A stretch of DNA of 51,146 nt from CAZBEJ01 sp964521305. Lineage in GTDB: Bacteria > Patescibacteriota > Microgenomatia > UBA1406 > GWC2-37-13. A program made the position numbers and the translations under genes. Below the pieces are notes generated by a model that was given only the letters and a program-made list of their open reading frames with translations, did not search any database and was not told the origin of the DNA. Shown piece after piece: positions 7,627 to 14,640 of the stretch; the stretch's first letter is position 1, and every line of letters begins with the position of its first letter. The stretch covers positions 1-51,146 of the forward strand of contig CAZFQZ010000002.1 of NCBI GenBank assembly GCA_964521305.1. The letters run 5' to 3'.

Positions 7627-7714
7627 TCCTAAAAGCTGAAAATTAGCAGTAATTATGTTTTATTTAACCTGACAGGTTGTATAGATTATACTAGCGGTCT
7701 GAAAAAATTATTCT

Positions 7715-7837
7715 ATGGAGAAAGAGGGATTCGTCTCGATGGATCGGAATATAGTCAAGGACGTTCGAACCTTTTATTTCGAACTGATAATGGAAAATCA
7801 GGAATATTATATTCCAAAACCGCCTCACTTATTTTGA
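7715..7837 (+). CDS. Possible 40-residue ORF, unknown
   Basis: This short frame begins with ATG and ends with TGA, overlapping the antitoxin stop on the opposite strand by 9 nt. A TATACT-like hexamer lies about 22 nt upstream. The product would be acidic with an aromatic C-terminus (ending Pro-Pro-His-Leu-Phe). It may be a real small protein, a gene fragment left by rearrangement next to the insertion element, or chance. No family is recognised. Confidence 0.2.
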   Translation: MEKEGFVSMDRNIVKDVRTFYFELIMENQEYYIPKPPHLF

Positions 7838-8110
7838 CAGGCTGATATTTACCTTGTATCCCATTACTTCCGCCATCTTCTCCAAAAATCCAAGCGAAGG
7901 ATTGACATTTCCTGCTTCAAAGCGAGCAATGGCTGATTGTTTGGTGCCGATCTTTTGAGCTAATTCTTTCTGAGTAATTCCTTTTTTAATGCGGACAGAG
8001 ATCAATTCAGATATTGCTTCATAGCGAGGAGTCAGTTTGTCATATTCTTTTTTGACAGCTTTATCTTGTAATAATTCTTCTTTTAATTGTTTCCAGTTTG
8101 TCAAGTGCAC
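7829..8110 (-). CDS. HigA-like XRE-family antitoxin, toxin partner missing
   Basis: The 93-residue protein has a helical N-terminus followed by an XRE helix-turn-helix (about residues 38-85, with the ITQKELAQKIG and QSAIARFE helices). This is the architecture of HigA-type antitoxins, whose gene normally follows a RelE/HigB toxin gene. Here the upstream position is occupied by an IS3-family remnant; the frame opens with a GTG at 8110 inside the transposase 3' end. The family N-terminus (Asn-Trp-Lys-x-Leu) begins just after it, so the insertion appears to have replaced the native start and removed the toxin. It may still be expressed from the element. Confidence 0.75.
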   Translation of the reverse strand: MHLTNWKQLKEELLQDKAVKKEYDKLTPRYEAISELISVRIKKGITQKELAQKIGTKQSAIARFEAGNVNPSLGFLEKMAEVMGYKVNISLSK

Positions 8111-8991
8111 ATTTTTCCGAACTTTTTTTCTAAGACTTTTTCTTCATAAAGGATACGGTACTTTGCCGGGGGCATCCCGAGTGTCGTTTGGATTCTTCCC
8201 CGGTTGTAGTAGGTGATCGTATGATGGATAGCTTCAACCAGTTCACCCACCGATACAAATCTATCAAACTCCAAGCCTAAATCTGTCTTGAAGTTGTTGT
8301 AGAAGGATTCCTGGTAGGCATTTTCCCAGGGAGAAGCCTTACAGCTCATGGAGATCTGTATTCCCAGTTTGTCCATAAGACTGGTGTATTCTTCACAGGC
8401 ATACTCAACGCCTTGATCTGAATGGACAATCTTGGGGAACGTGCCTGTTGTCTTGAACGCATCCCAGAAGGCACCAATAACAAGATTCTTCGTATGCCTG
8501 GTTGAGATATCCCAGCCAACGATTTCCCGCGTATACCGGTCCATGAAGGTTGCCAGATAGAGGAACTTCTCTTGGTAACGGATGTAGGTAAAATCAGATA
8601 CCCAGATGACAGAAGGACGAATGGGGACAGATTCCCTTAATGAGGTTTTGGTAGGGTGCAGGATTCCGTCTCTCATCGCGTCTTTTCCGCCATCTGGCCT
8701 TCCGCTTGTACGGTTTGATTGCATACAATTTCATGACACGTCGTATCCTCCGCCTACCCAAGCCTAAGGCTAAAGCGATCCGCCGGTGGCCATAGGCGGG
8801 GTGTTAAGGCGAAGAACGTCCAAAATCTGTTCTTTAATAGCATCATCCTTCCCCGGCTGTTTAAGCTTGTCGTACAGATGGGCGGGTGACAGTTTCAGAA
8901 AATGGAGTAACCGGATAGGTTGGATAACGATTCCTTTTTCAACGGTAAGGATCTGGCGTAACGCCTGAAACAGGTATCGTTTAGGCTCTCT
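8101..8991 (-). pseudogene. IS3 transposase orfB with frame breaks
   Basis: The last 207 codons (8101-8724) encode the rve/DDE catalytic core. Asp is in WVSDFTYI, Asp in HSDQGVEY and Glu in the AYQESFYN segment. The N-terminal part continues upstream in two other frames. One frame (about 8795-8991) begins REPKRYLFQAL and reaches LRLNTPP. The next begins YGHRRIALALG and continues to about KRRDERR and NLIKGICP. It then shifts again into the catalytic frame near the VPIRPSVIW segment. At least two frameshifts therefore interrupt orfB, and the copy should be inactive unless these are sequencing errors. Confidence 0.75.
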
Positions 8992-9226
8992 TTTTTTTTA
9001 ACCTCTCCACTATGATGGTCAAAGCTCCCACAATGGCTTTGAGTTCCTGGTTCTCTCGTTTGAGTTTGTTGTGTTCTATGAGAGACACGTGTTCCTGAGT
9101 TGAGGACCGTAACCAGTAGTAGATGGTTTTCTCGGAAACTCCGTATTGTTTTGAAACGGCGACTACTTTTTCGCCTTGCTTAATCTTGCCTAAAATCTCC
9201 TCCTTAACCTCTTTGGCGATTGGCAT
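8981..9226 (-). CDS. IS3-family orfA (transposase helix-turn-helix protein)
   Basis: The 81-residue product has a helix-turn-helix (about residues 5-42, including the KTIYYWLR recognition helix) followed by a leucine-zipper-like helix, as in IS3 OrfA. The gene ends in a run of nine A residues (minus strand, 8991-8999) where IS3 elements usually shift -1 into orfB. Here the orfB frame is offset +1 relative to orfA, suggesting that the run has gained or lost a base. Confidence 0.75.
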   Translation of the reverse strand: MPIAKEVKEEILGKIKQGEKVVAVSKQYGVSEKTIYYWLRSSTQEHVSLIEHNKLKRENQELKAIVGALTIIVERLKKKRA

Positions 9227-9230
9227 ATGT

Positions 9231-9276
9231 ACTGCTTTTCTAAGGGAAACAGCTAATTTTGTCTTAGAAAAACAGT
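9231..9276. repeat. Inverted repeat at the orfA-proximal end of the IS
   Basis: ACTGCTTTTCTAAG (9231-9244) faces CTTAGAAAAACAGT (9263-9276), 13 of 14 bases complementary. The outer arm also matches the opposite end of the element (8125-8136), so this is part of the terminal inverted repeat or a transposase-binding site. Confidence 0.55.
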
Positions 9277-9340
9277 ATCAGTATACCGGAGACCCCTCAT
9301 AAACGAACATAGATCTTCATCCGTTTCTTCTCTATACCAT

Positions 9341-9369
9341 AAAAAAGAGAGCATTTCGGCTCTCATTTT
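9341..9369 (-). terminator. Rho-independent terminator after tRNA-Tyr
   Basis: On the minus strand GAGAGC-CGAAAT-GCTCTC is followed by TTTTTT, directly downstream of the tRNA 3' end. Confidence 0.75.
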
Positions 9370-9372
9370 TCA

Positions 9373-9458
9373 TGGTCCAGGGGGAAGGATTCGAACCTTC
9401 GAAGGCATAAGCCAGTAGATTTACAGTCTACCCCAGTTGGCCACTTTGGTACCCCTGG
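9373..9458 (-). tRNA. tRNA-Tyr (anticodon GTA), class II with encoded CCA
   Basis: On the minus strand the acceptor CCAGGGG pairs with CCCCTGG, and the anticodon stem GTAGA/TCTAC closes a loop CTGTAAA with anticodon GTA. A variable arm GGC/GCC is present, the T-arm GAAGG/CCTTC carries TTCGAAT, and the discriminator A is followed by an encoded CCA (9373-9375). The long variable arm is as expected for bacterial tRNA-Tyr. It is the only tRNA gene seen in the window. An IS remnant lies just downstream. Confidence 0.95.
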
Positions 9459-9508
9459 TAATCATATAATTGTATCAAAAAATATGGGATTAAGGAGGCT
9501 AATAATTA

Positions 9509-9537
9509 TTGCAATCTGCCTGACACAACTCTATCAT
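9509..9537 (+). promoter_or_regulatory. Promoter of the CPxC membrane-protein gene
   Basis: TTGCAA (9509-9514), a 17-nt spacer and TATCAT (9532-9537) end 6 nt before the ATG at 9544. This supports 9544, not the downstream ATG at 9566, as the original start. Confidence 0.6.
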
Positions 9538-9543
9538 TAAAGT

Positions 9544-9910
9544 ATGTTTTTCATAAAACCTGTTTATGCGACGTGTCCTATTTGTGTTATTGCCGTCGGT
9601 GGAGGGTTGTTCATTGCAAAAAAGCTTGGGATTGAATACCGCGATTGCGTGGTCTCTGGGAATATTCACCCTGACGTTGATATATTTGGGAGTTACCAAA
9701 CAATTGTTTCATCCGCATAACAGTCTGTGGGGATTCGACAAAGTTGCCCTGGGTATGCCTACAGGTATGGTGGTGTTCTTCTTTTCCGTTTTTATAGATG
9801 CGGCCATTCGCAAAAATAATAAAGGTAAAGTATTATTTTATTACCAGAAAGTTATTATTCCGTTTGCTTGTTTGCTTCTTATTGCGCTGATTTTAAGATA
9901 TATTTTTTAA
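9544..9910 (+). pseudogene. CPxC-motif membrane protein, frameshifted
   Basis: From the ATG at 9544 the first frame encodes a hydrophobic N-terminus with a Cys-Pro-Ile-Cys motif, VIAVGGG and a short AKKLGI segment (to about 9636). It then loses similarity and stops about 80 nt later. The +1 frame from about 9637 continues with the expected second and third membrane helices (TAIAWSLGIF onward) to the TAA at 9908-9910. Together they form one small integral membrane protein of about 120 residues, a type I recall from CPR genomes as CPVC-containing membrane proteins of unknown redox role. The promoter fits the upstream start. Either the gene is broken or one base is mis-called. An ATG at 9566 could allow the second part to be made alone. 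Confidence 0.65.
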
Positions 9911-9928
9911 ATAGTGTACAATCATTAT

Positions 9929-10444
9929 ATGGCATCAAATGAGGATATCCAGCGTTTTGTCGATAAGGTAAAGCAAATGGAGAAAGGAGAGAAGCTCGAT
10001 CTTTCTTCAGGTGAAGACCTATCGGTTGCAATCATGAATTTGATTTCAATAGAGGAACATTTATTCTTCAGCGGAGGCAAAACAGGCAAAACCAAATATT
10101 ATGATCTTTTAAACCAGGTCAGGGAATTACGTAAATTATTGCTTAAGGATCTGGTCAAGGATTACGAAGGAGAGGCATGGTGTATTTCCAAACATTTGCT
10201 TGCGGCATCCATGCGTTTAATGGAAGTAGGTACGAAAGCCCAGACAAAAGGGGATAACGGCCGTGCCGTGGAACTTTTCAAGCAGGCATATGATCTATAT
10301 AGCATGTTTTGGAGATTGAATCTCGGAGTGATCAAACCGAGTGAGTTGAGAGATATGGAAATTCCGAAAGAAGAAAAACCATTAGATATGTTCGAGAAAA
10401 TGAATCAGATCATCAAACAGGTGCTTAATTGTTGCAAGGAATAG
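9929..10444 (+). CDS. Helical protein of the hydrogenase-maturation operon, unknown function
   Basis: The product is 171 residues and predicted all-helical. It contains a WCISKHLL segment (a Cys-x3-His pair), an upstream Glu-Glu-His and a C-terminal Cys-Cys. A GTG 15 nt upstream (9914) is in frame, but TACAAT ends 6 nt before the ATG at 9929, so that start is preferred. It heads a tightly packed operon (gap of 3 nt to a HypC-like gene) that ends with a hydrogenase maturation protease. A role in metal handling for the hydrogenase is possible but only inferred. I do not recognise a named family. Confidence 0.75.
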   Translation: MASNEDIQRFVDKVKQMEKGEKLDLSSGEDLSVAIMNLISIEEHLFFSGGKTGKTKYYDLLNQVRELRKLLLKDLVKDYEGEAWCISKHLLAASMRLMEVGTKAQTKGDNGRAVELFKQAYDLYSMFWRLNLGVIKPSELRDMEIPKEEKPLDMFEKMNQIIKQVLNCCKE

Positions 10445-10447
10445 ATT

Positions 10448-10621
10448 ATGTGTTTCGTAAAACCGATCAGGATAAAAAAAGTATTTAAGGACCATGTACT
10501 TCTTGAGAACGGCATCAATGCCTATTATGAAAAGAAAGCGGGAAGGCTGAAACAAAACGATCTGGTTCTGGTGTACGGAAATGTTGTTATAAATAAAATA
10601 GTCGACTATGCAAAAATCTGA
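10448..10621 (+). CDS. HypC-like hydrogenase maturation mini-protein
   Basis: This 57-residue frame starts Met-Cys, as in HypC/HupF chaperones whose Cys2 binds the Fe(CN)2CO precursor, with the Pro at position 6 that HypC shares. Its C-terminal strand region (about residues 35-52, NDLVLVYGNVVINKI) aligns with the HypC VGDYVLVHxGFAIxKL segment. However, the family His in that segment is replaced by Tyr-Gly, and the protein is shorter than HypC (about 75-90 residues). It follows a helical-protein gene by 3 nt, overlaps the next gene by 14 nt, and is preceded by AAGGA 7 nt upstream. Operon context with a maturation protease supports the assignment. Confidence 0.65.
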   Translation: MCFVKPIRIKKVFKDHVLLENGINAYYEKKAGRLKQNDLVLVYGNVVINKIVDYAKI

Positions 10622-11510
10622 CGGATTGAAAAAAGGATTTCTGTTTGCTCTTATAACCGCTGTTATTTCGGGCTTCGCCATTTTTTATTCGAAAGTTTCA
10701 GTCACAAAGATTGACCCGTTGGTTTTGACGACGTGGAGAAATGCATTCGTGGGAGTTGTTTTCATGCTCGGAATGGTTTCATTCGGAAAACTCAATGAAT
10801 TGAAAACTATATCGAAAAAAAACTTTCTCACCCTTTTTCTCATCGGTATTATCGGCGGAGGGCTGCCGTTTTATCTTTTTTTTACCGGATTACAGTTTAT
10901 TGGTGCGCAGTCGGCAAACGTCATCCACAAATCGTTATTTATTTGGGTATCGATTCTTGCGGCCATGCTGTTAGGTGAACGGATTTCATTCAAAACAGTG
11001 ATTGCCTATGGTCTTGTTTTTGTCGGAGCATTTTTCTTTGCGCCGATGAAATTTGCTTGGAACCAGGGGACAGCCATGGTTCTGATCGCAACACTATTGT
11101 GGTCAGTGGAAACAATCATAGCAAAAAAAATTCTGCATCATGTTTCCTCAGAGCTGCTGGGATTTTCAAGGATGTTTATCGGCGCATTGTTTTTGTTTGG
11201 TATGAGCGTCGTTTCCGGAAAAGGTTCAGCGTTGTTCCAACTGAACGTTTCTCAGATATGGATAGTCGTTGTCGGCGCAGCGATTCTTTGTGGATACGTA
11301 TACTTCTGGTATAGGGCGTTAAAACTCGCTCCCGCACATCTTGTTACTTTAATTCTTGTATTTTCGGTTGTAGTCGGTACGGCGCTCAATGGTGCATTTT
11401 CCGGAATAAGCCTTGCCCGTACCGATATCATGTCGTCAATATATATTGCCGGAGGTATTGTTTTGGTAGCTTTGATATATACATTTCCCAAATTACGCAA
11501 GTCGCCGTGA
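10608..11510 (+). CDS. EamA/DMT-family transporter
   Basis: The 300-residue protein has about ten hydrophobic helices in two repeated EamA halves (roughly residues 10-140 and 150-293), each with the conserved helix carrying W/R residues near the membrane face. DMT exporters move metabolites, amino acids or other small compounds. Its start overlaps the HypC-like gene, and only 3 nt separate it from the next gene, so it belongs to the hydrogenase-linked operon. The substrate is unknown; a metal or cofactor-precursor role would be a guess from context. Confidence 0.88.
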   Translation: MQKSDGLKKGFLFALITAVISGFAIFYSKVSVTKIDPLVLTTWRNAFVGVVFMLGMVSFGKLNELKTISKKNFLTLFLIGIIGGGLPFYLFFTGLQFIGAQSANVIHKSLFIWVSILAAMLLGERISFKTVIAYGLVFVGAFFFAPMKFAWNQGTAMVLIATLLWSVETIIAKKILHHVSSELLGFSRMFIGALFLFGMSVVSGKGSALFQLNVSQIWIVVVGAAILCGYVYFWYRALKLAPAHLVTLILVFSVVVGTALNGAFSGISLARTDIMSSIYIAGGIVLVALIYTFPKLRKSP

Positions 11511-11513
11511 CGT

Positions 11514-12260
11514 ATGGATTATCAAGGATTGATATTGTGCGCAAAATATTCGTCGGCGCCGAATTTCTACGGGTACTGCGGTCCCGATGAGAATGAAACA
11601 CTGGTGGGAAATCTGGTTATGCAGCATCGCCAAAAAGAAATCCTTTCGATCCTTTCCGAATTCGAGACGCTCTACCTTTATCTACGCCTGATTTCGACAG
11701 AAAATAAATTGGCGGACCCGTTTGACCGCCGTGTCGTCGAGGCGTATTGGGTGGGAAACAGCTTATTGCATTCCATTCCAAACATGGATTATGATGCGTT
11801 GCTACGCGAAAAGTTTGACCTCGAAAAAAAGATCGGTTTCAGGAAATATGTCTTGATAAGACGAAAAGTATTGCACAACAGATTTTATCCGCATCATTCG
11901 TTCCATGTATTCAATATTTTTAAACGGACAGGATACGATACAAGTTTTCATACGCTGCGCACAATGGACGAATGTAGAATAGGATGGGGAAGAATTAAAA
12001 TGAAAAATGAAAAATCAAAAATGAAATATGTATCAGTAGAAACAAAACCTCTTATCATTCGGAATAACCAATTGACGTTAGGAAACCCCATAACGAGAGA
12101 ATTGCGGATTGATTATAGGGGAAAAACATTTCTTCACGATTTTAAACCTGGGGATTGGGTGAGTTTCCATTGGGGTTTTGTATGTGACAGATTAACTAAA
12201 ACTCAATTATATAACCTGCAATATTATACCCGGGAGTCAATTGATTTCTACAATGCATAA
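11514..12260 (+). CDS. Conserved protein with HypC-like C-terminal domain
   Basis: The 248-residue protein has Cys9 and Cys22 near the N-terminus (YGYCGPDE), a middle section with PHHSFHVF (127-134) and MDECRIGWG (151-159), and a C-terminal beta-rich domain (about 172-245). The last contains GDWVSFHWGF (213-222), which closely parallels the HypC GxWVLVHVGF segment, including the metal-site histidine (His219), followed by a helix as in HypC. I recall similar proteins under the name DUF6390, without certainty. It lies in the operon ending with a hydrogenase maturation protease. A chaperone role in [NiFe] cofactor assembly is inferred. A lysine-rich low-complexity insert (about 160-171) separates the domains. 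Confidence 0.7.
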   Translation: MDYQGLILCAKYSSAPNFYGYCGPDENETLVGNLVMQHRQKEILSILSEFETLYLYLRLISTENKLADPFDRRVVEAYWVGNSLLHSIPNMDYDALLREKFDLEKKIGFRKYVLIRRKVLHNRFYPHHSFHVFNIFKRTGYDTSFHTLRTMDECRIGWGRIKMKNEKSKMKYVSVETKPLIIRNNQLTLGNPITRELRIDYRGKTFLHDFKPGDWVSFHWGFVCDRLTKTQLYNLQYYTRESIDFYNA

Positions 12261-12300
12261 ATTAAATCATTGCAATTAATCGCAGTACGTAAAACAGACT

Positions 12301-12690
12301 ATGAAAAAAATCTATATCTTCGGTAATCCGCTTGTTCCACAGGATTCCTTTCCGTTTCAATTCATTAATGAATTGAGTCGCACTTTTTCTGAGGTAGATT
12401 TTCAGATTACTGATCCGAATGAGAACTTCCCGCCAACGTGTGAAAGAAATCTGGTGATACTGGATACGGTGAAAGCAATAAAAAAACCGACGCTATTTGA
12501 TTTGGATGATTTTGAATCGAAAAAAACGAGTCCGGTATCACCTCACGACTATGATTTACTTTTTCATCTGCTCCTTCTGAGGAAACTGAAAAAAATCGAT
12601 ACAGTCAGCATAATTGGCATACCGCAAAATACCCGGATAGCGTTTACGTCTGTTCGATCGATAATCAGGAAGGTGTTGGCACAATACTGA
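12301..12690 (+). CDS. Hydrogenase maturation endopeptidase (M52-like)
   Basis: The 129-residue protein starts with the FGNPLVPQD motif corresponding to the GNxLxxDDG loop of HycI/HybD proteases. The likely nickel-sensing ligands are Asp15, Asp55 (in LVILDTV) and His82 (in SPHDYDL), replacing the usual Glu-Asp-His set conservatively. Such enzymes remove the C-terminal peptide of the hydrogenase large subunit after nickel insertion. The gene is last in its operon and converges on the large-subunit gene 32 nt away, whose product has a short tail after its final metal-binding motif. Confidence 0.8.
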   Translation: MKKIYIFGNPLVPQDSFPFQFINELSRTFSEVDFQITDPNENFPPTCERNLVILDTVKAIKKPTLFDLDDFESKKTSPVSPHDYDLLFHLLLLRKLKKIDTVSIIGIPQNTRIAFTSVRSIIRKVLAQY

Positions 12691-12722
12691 ATATCCGCCG
12701 CCAGGCATGGCCGAGCACTGTT

Positions 12723-14033
12723 TTACCGCCATTTCACTTTCAGAAAATGCGCAGCGCAGGACATACAGGGGTCAAAAGCCCGAATGAACTTTTCTATTTC
12801 AGAGACAATCTGGTCTTTCGGCGTGTCAACCGCAACGAGTTTTTCGGTGAGTTCGTAGATTCCCCGTTCCATGACTACCTGATTCTGTCCGGTCGGAACT
12901 ACGATGTCTCCTTTTTCGACGATTCCGTCCGCATCGACCGAAAGTTTGTAGTATAACGTTCCCCTTGGCGCTTCGATCAACCCGACACTTTCCGTTTTGC
13001 TGAATGCAGGCTTTATCGGCGTTTCGGGTTCGATGAATGTTAACGATTCTATGATTCCGAGTGATGAATCTATGGCATGCAATATTTCGATCGCTTGCGC
13101 GATATTATTGTGGAACAGATTATGCGATGGAAACAAATCAAGATATTTTTTTGCCGATTCTTTTGTCTTCAGATGCAGCTTGTTTTTATCCATATTGAGC
13201 CGAGCAAGAGCACCAACCATAAGAAATTTCCTGTCGAGCTTAAAACCGCGGGCGTGCGAATAAGGGATGATAACCGCATTCAAATGCGTCCCGTAATCTT
13301 TTTCCCGAATGGTTACGCCGTCGCTGGTAATCATCGTGCCTTCGAGGAATGAAAAGTCATCAGAAGAAAGTCCGCTGTAAGTAACCGGTGTTTCCAACGA
13401 AAAATCCGAAGTATCGGCTGAGAAAACTTCCAAGAGCTTTAGGATTTTCGGTCTGATTTCCACCAATCCTGGTTTCAGATTTTGCAGGTCCTTGAGCTTT
13501 GGGAGTTTCAGAAATCCGCCGATGGTCGGCATCGGCGCGTGGACGGATCTGCCGCCGACAACGATCGATAGTTGGTTGCCGACTTCTTTGACTGAAAACG
13601 TATCTTCGAGCATCTGGTGTTGAAGGGAATCTTTTTCATCAAAATCAAGGATTGAGTTCCTGCCGAATACGTCAGGCAAAGAAAAAATATACAGGTGCAA
13701 TGCATGATCCCGTATGATCAAGCCGTAATATAAGAGTTTGCGGAGCAGCATGGTTTGCGCCGATGGTTTTATATTGCTAGCTTTTTCGACTGCCTCGATG
13801 CTCGCCAAAAGATGGGCGTTTGAGCACGTCCCGCAGATACGTGCGACCAACTGAGGAATTGCGGTTGCCGGTTTTCCTTTGATCGCCTGAGTATAAAAAC
13901 GTTTCCATTCCGATATGCTGAATTTGACGTCTTCCACATGTTTGTTTCTCACTTTCAGCTCCAAGGAAGCGGCCCCTTCTATTTTCGAAATCTCTTCCAG
14001 ATTTATGTCGAAATCGATGTCGATATCGTGCAT
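12723..14033 (-). CDS. [NiFe]-hydrogenase large (alpha) subunit
   Basis: The 436-residue cytosolic protein carries both nickel-binding motifs: RICGTC with a downstream His (Cys67, Cys70, His74) and DPCMSC with His429 (Cys423, Cys426). Only seven residues follow His429, a short tail presumably removed by the M52-like protease encoded nearby. Overall organisation resembles group 3 (soluble bidirectional, NAD(P)- or F420-linked) large subunits, but the subgroup needs a tree. It follows the small-subunit gene by 73 nt on the same strand. No beta/gamma diaphorase subunits are in the window, so its electron partner is unknown. Confidence 0.9.
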   Translation of the reverse strand: MHDIDIDFDINLEEISKIEGAASLELKVRNKHVEDVKFSISEWKRFYTQAIKGKPATAIPQLVARICGTCSNAHLLASIEAVEKASNIKPSAQTMLLRKLLYYGLIIRDHALHLYIFSLPDVFGRNSILDFDEKDSLQHQMLEDTFSVKEVGNQLSIVVGGRSVHAPMPTIGGFLKLPKLKDLQNLKPGLVEIRPKILKLLEVFSADTSDFSLETPVTYSGLSSDDFSFLEGTMITSDGVTIREKDYGTHLNAVIIPYSHARGFKLDRKFLMVGALARLNMDKNKLHLKTKESAKKYLDLFPSHNLFHNNIAQAIEILHAIDSSLGIIESLTFIEPETPIKPAFSKTESVGLIEAPRGTLYYKLSVDADGIVEKGDIVVPTGQNQVVMERGIYELTEKLVAVDTPKDQIVSEIEKFIRAFDPCMSCAAHFLKVKWR

Positions 14034-14106
14034 ATTGCTGTCTTACGAAATTACCAATAATATATACGAATGTACGAATGATTCGCATATTCGTAAATCA
14101 CATTCG

Positions 14107-14592
14107 TCATTTCGTATGAAACGAATTGATTAATTTGTTTATGAGTTGAATAAACATTTCTTCATTCATCGGACATCCCGGTACGACTTCGTCAACTTTC
14201 ACCACGTCGGAAAGTTTCAGAACCTTATCTTTATATTTGAACAAATCGAGGATTGGTTTGATTTCGGTTATCTGATCCCGATTGAAGAAATTCCGTTGGT
14301 TCGATGGCGATCCGACGATGGCGCATGAACCGATTGCCACAAGAATAGTCGCTTTTTCCCTGATCCGTTTCAGTTTTTCCTCCTGTTTATCCGAGCTGAT
14401 CGATCCTTCAACATATGCAACGTCCATTTCCTGCAGCTCTTTAGTGTCGTCTTTCCTTAATACCCTGGCATGGATGAATTCGATTTTCGGCAACCATTCT
14501 TTATAATGGGCATTTAGCAGTTCGGTGAATATGATCGTGGAATCTTCACAGCAGGTGAATGTAAACCATCCTACGCGTAGTTTTTTGCCCAT
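14107..14592 (-). CDS. [NiFe]-hydrogenase small (delta) subunit
   Basis: The 161-residue protein is a minimal small subunit retaining only the module that binds the proximal [4Fe-4S] cluster: Cys14-Cys15 (TCCED), EGSI (62-65), Cys90 (IGSCAIVG) and Cys140 (PGCPM). The adjacent cysteine pair resembles the NuoB arrangement more than the usual CxxC. No C-terminal cysteines for medial or distal clusters and no Tat signal are present, so the enzyme is cytosolic. TGC-TACTAT ends 6 nt before the ATG, implying a leaderless transcript for the two-gene operon. Confidence 0.88.
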   Translation of the reverse strand: MGKKLRVGWFTFTCCEDSTIIFTELLNAHYKEWLPKIEFIHARVLRKDDTKELQEMDVAYVEGSISSDKQEEKLKRIREKATILVAIGSCAIVGSPSNQRNFFNRDQITEIKPILDLFKYKDKVLKLSDVVKVDEVVPGCPMNEEMFIQLINKLINSFHTK

Positions 14593-14598
14593 AATTTA

Positions 14599-14607
14599 AT
14601 AGTAGCA
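14599..14607 (-). promoter_or_regulatory. Extended -10 of the hydrogenase structural operon
   Basis: TGC-TACTAT on the minus strand, 6 nt before the small-subunit ATG. Confidence 0.5.
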
Positions 14608-14625
14608 GAAAATAAAGGTGGCGTC

Positions 14626-14634
14626 TGTTATCAT
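14626..14634 (+). promoter_or_regulatory. Extended -10 of the 14641 gene
   Basis: TGT-TATCAT ends 6 nt before the ATG at 14641. It is back-to-back with the hydrogenase promoter inside a 48-bp intergenic space, so the two promoters' -35 regions must overlap the opposite -10 regions. Confidence 0.55.
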
Positions 14635-14640
14635 AAAACT

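Larger units (their letters stand above)
8101..9276 (-). mobile_element. IS3-family insertion sequence, decayed
   Basis: The element comprises an orfA (helix-turn-helix) gene, a frameshifted DDE transposase orfB, and flanking copies of TTTTTCTAAGAC in inverted orientation (8125-8136 forward; 9261-9272 on the minus strand). The exact ends and any target duplication could not be fixed by eye; the boundaries given are approximate. It lies between a HigA-like antitoxin gene and tRNA-Tyr. Confidence 0.75.

Noticed and set aside
9499..9699. Minus-strand ORF opposite the CPxC gene
   Set aside because: It has no coding features and overlaps the promoter and hydrophobic coding sequence of the plus-strand gene.
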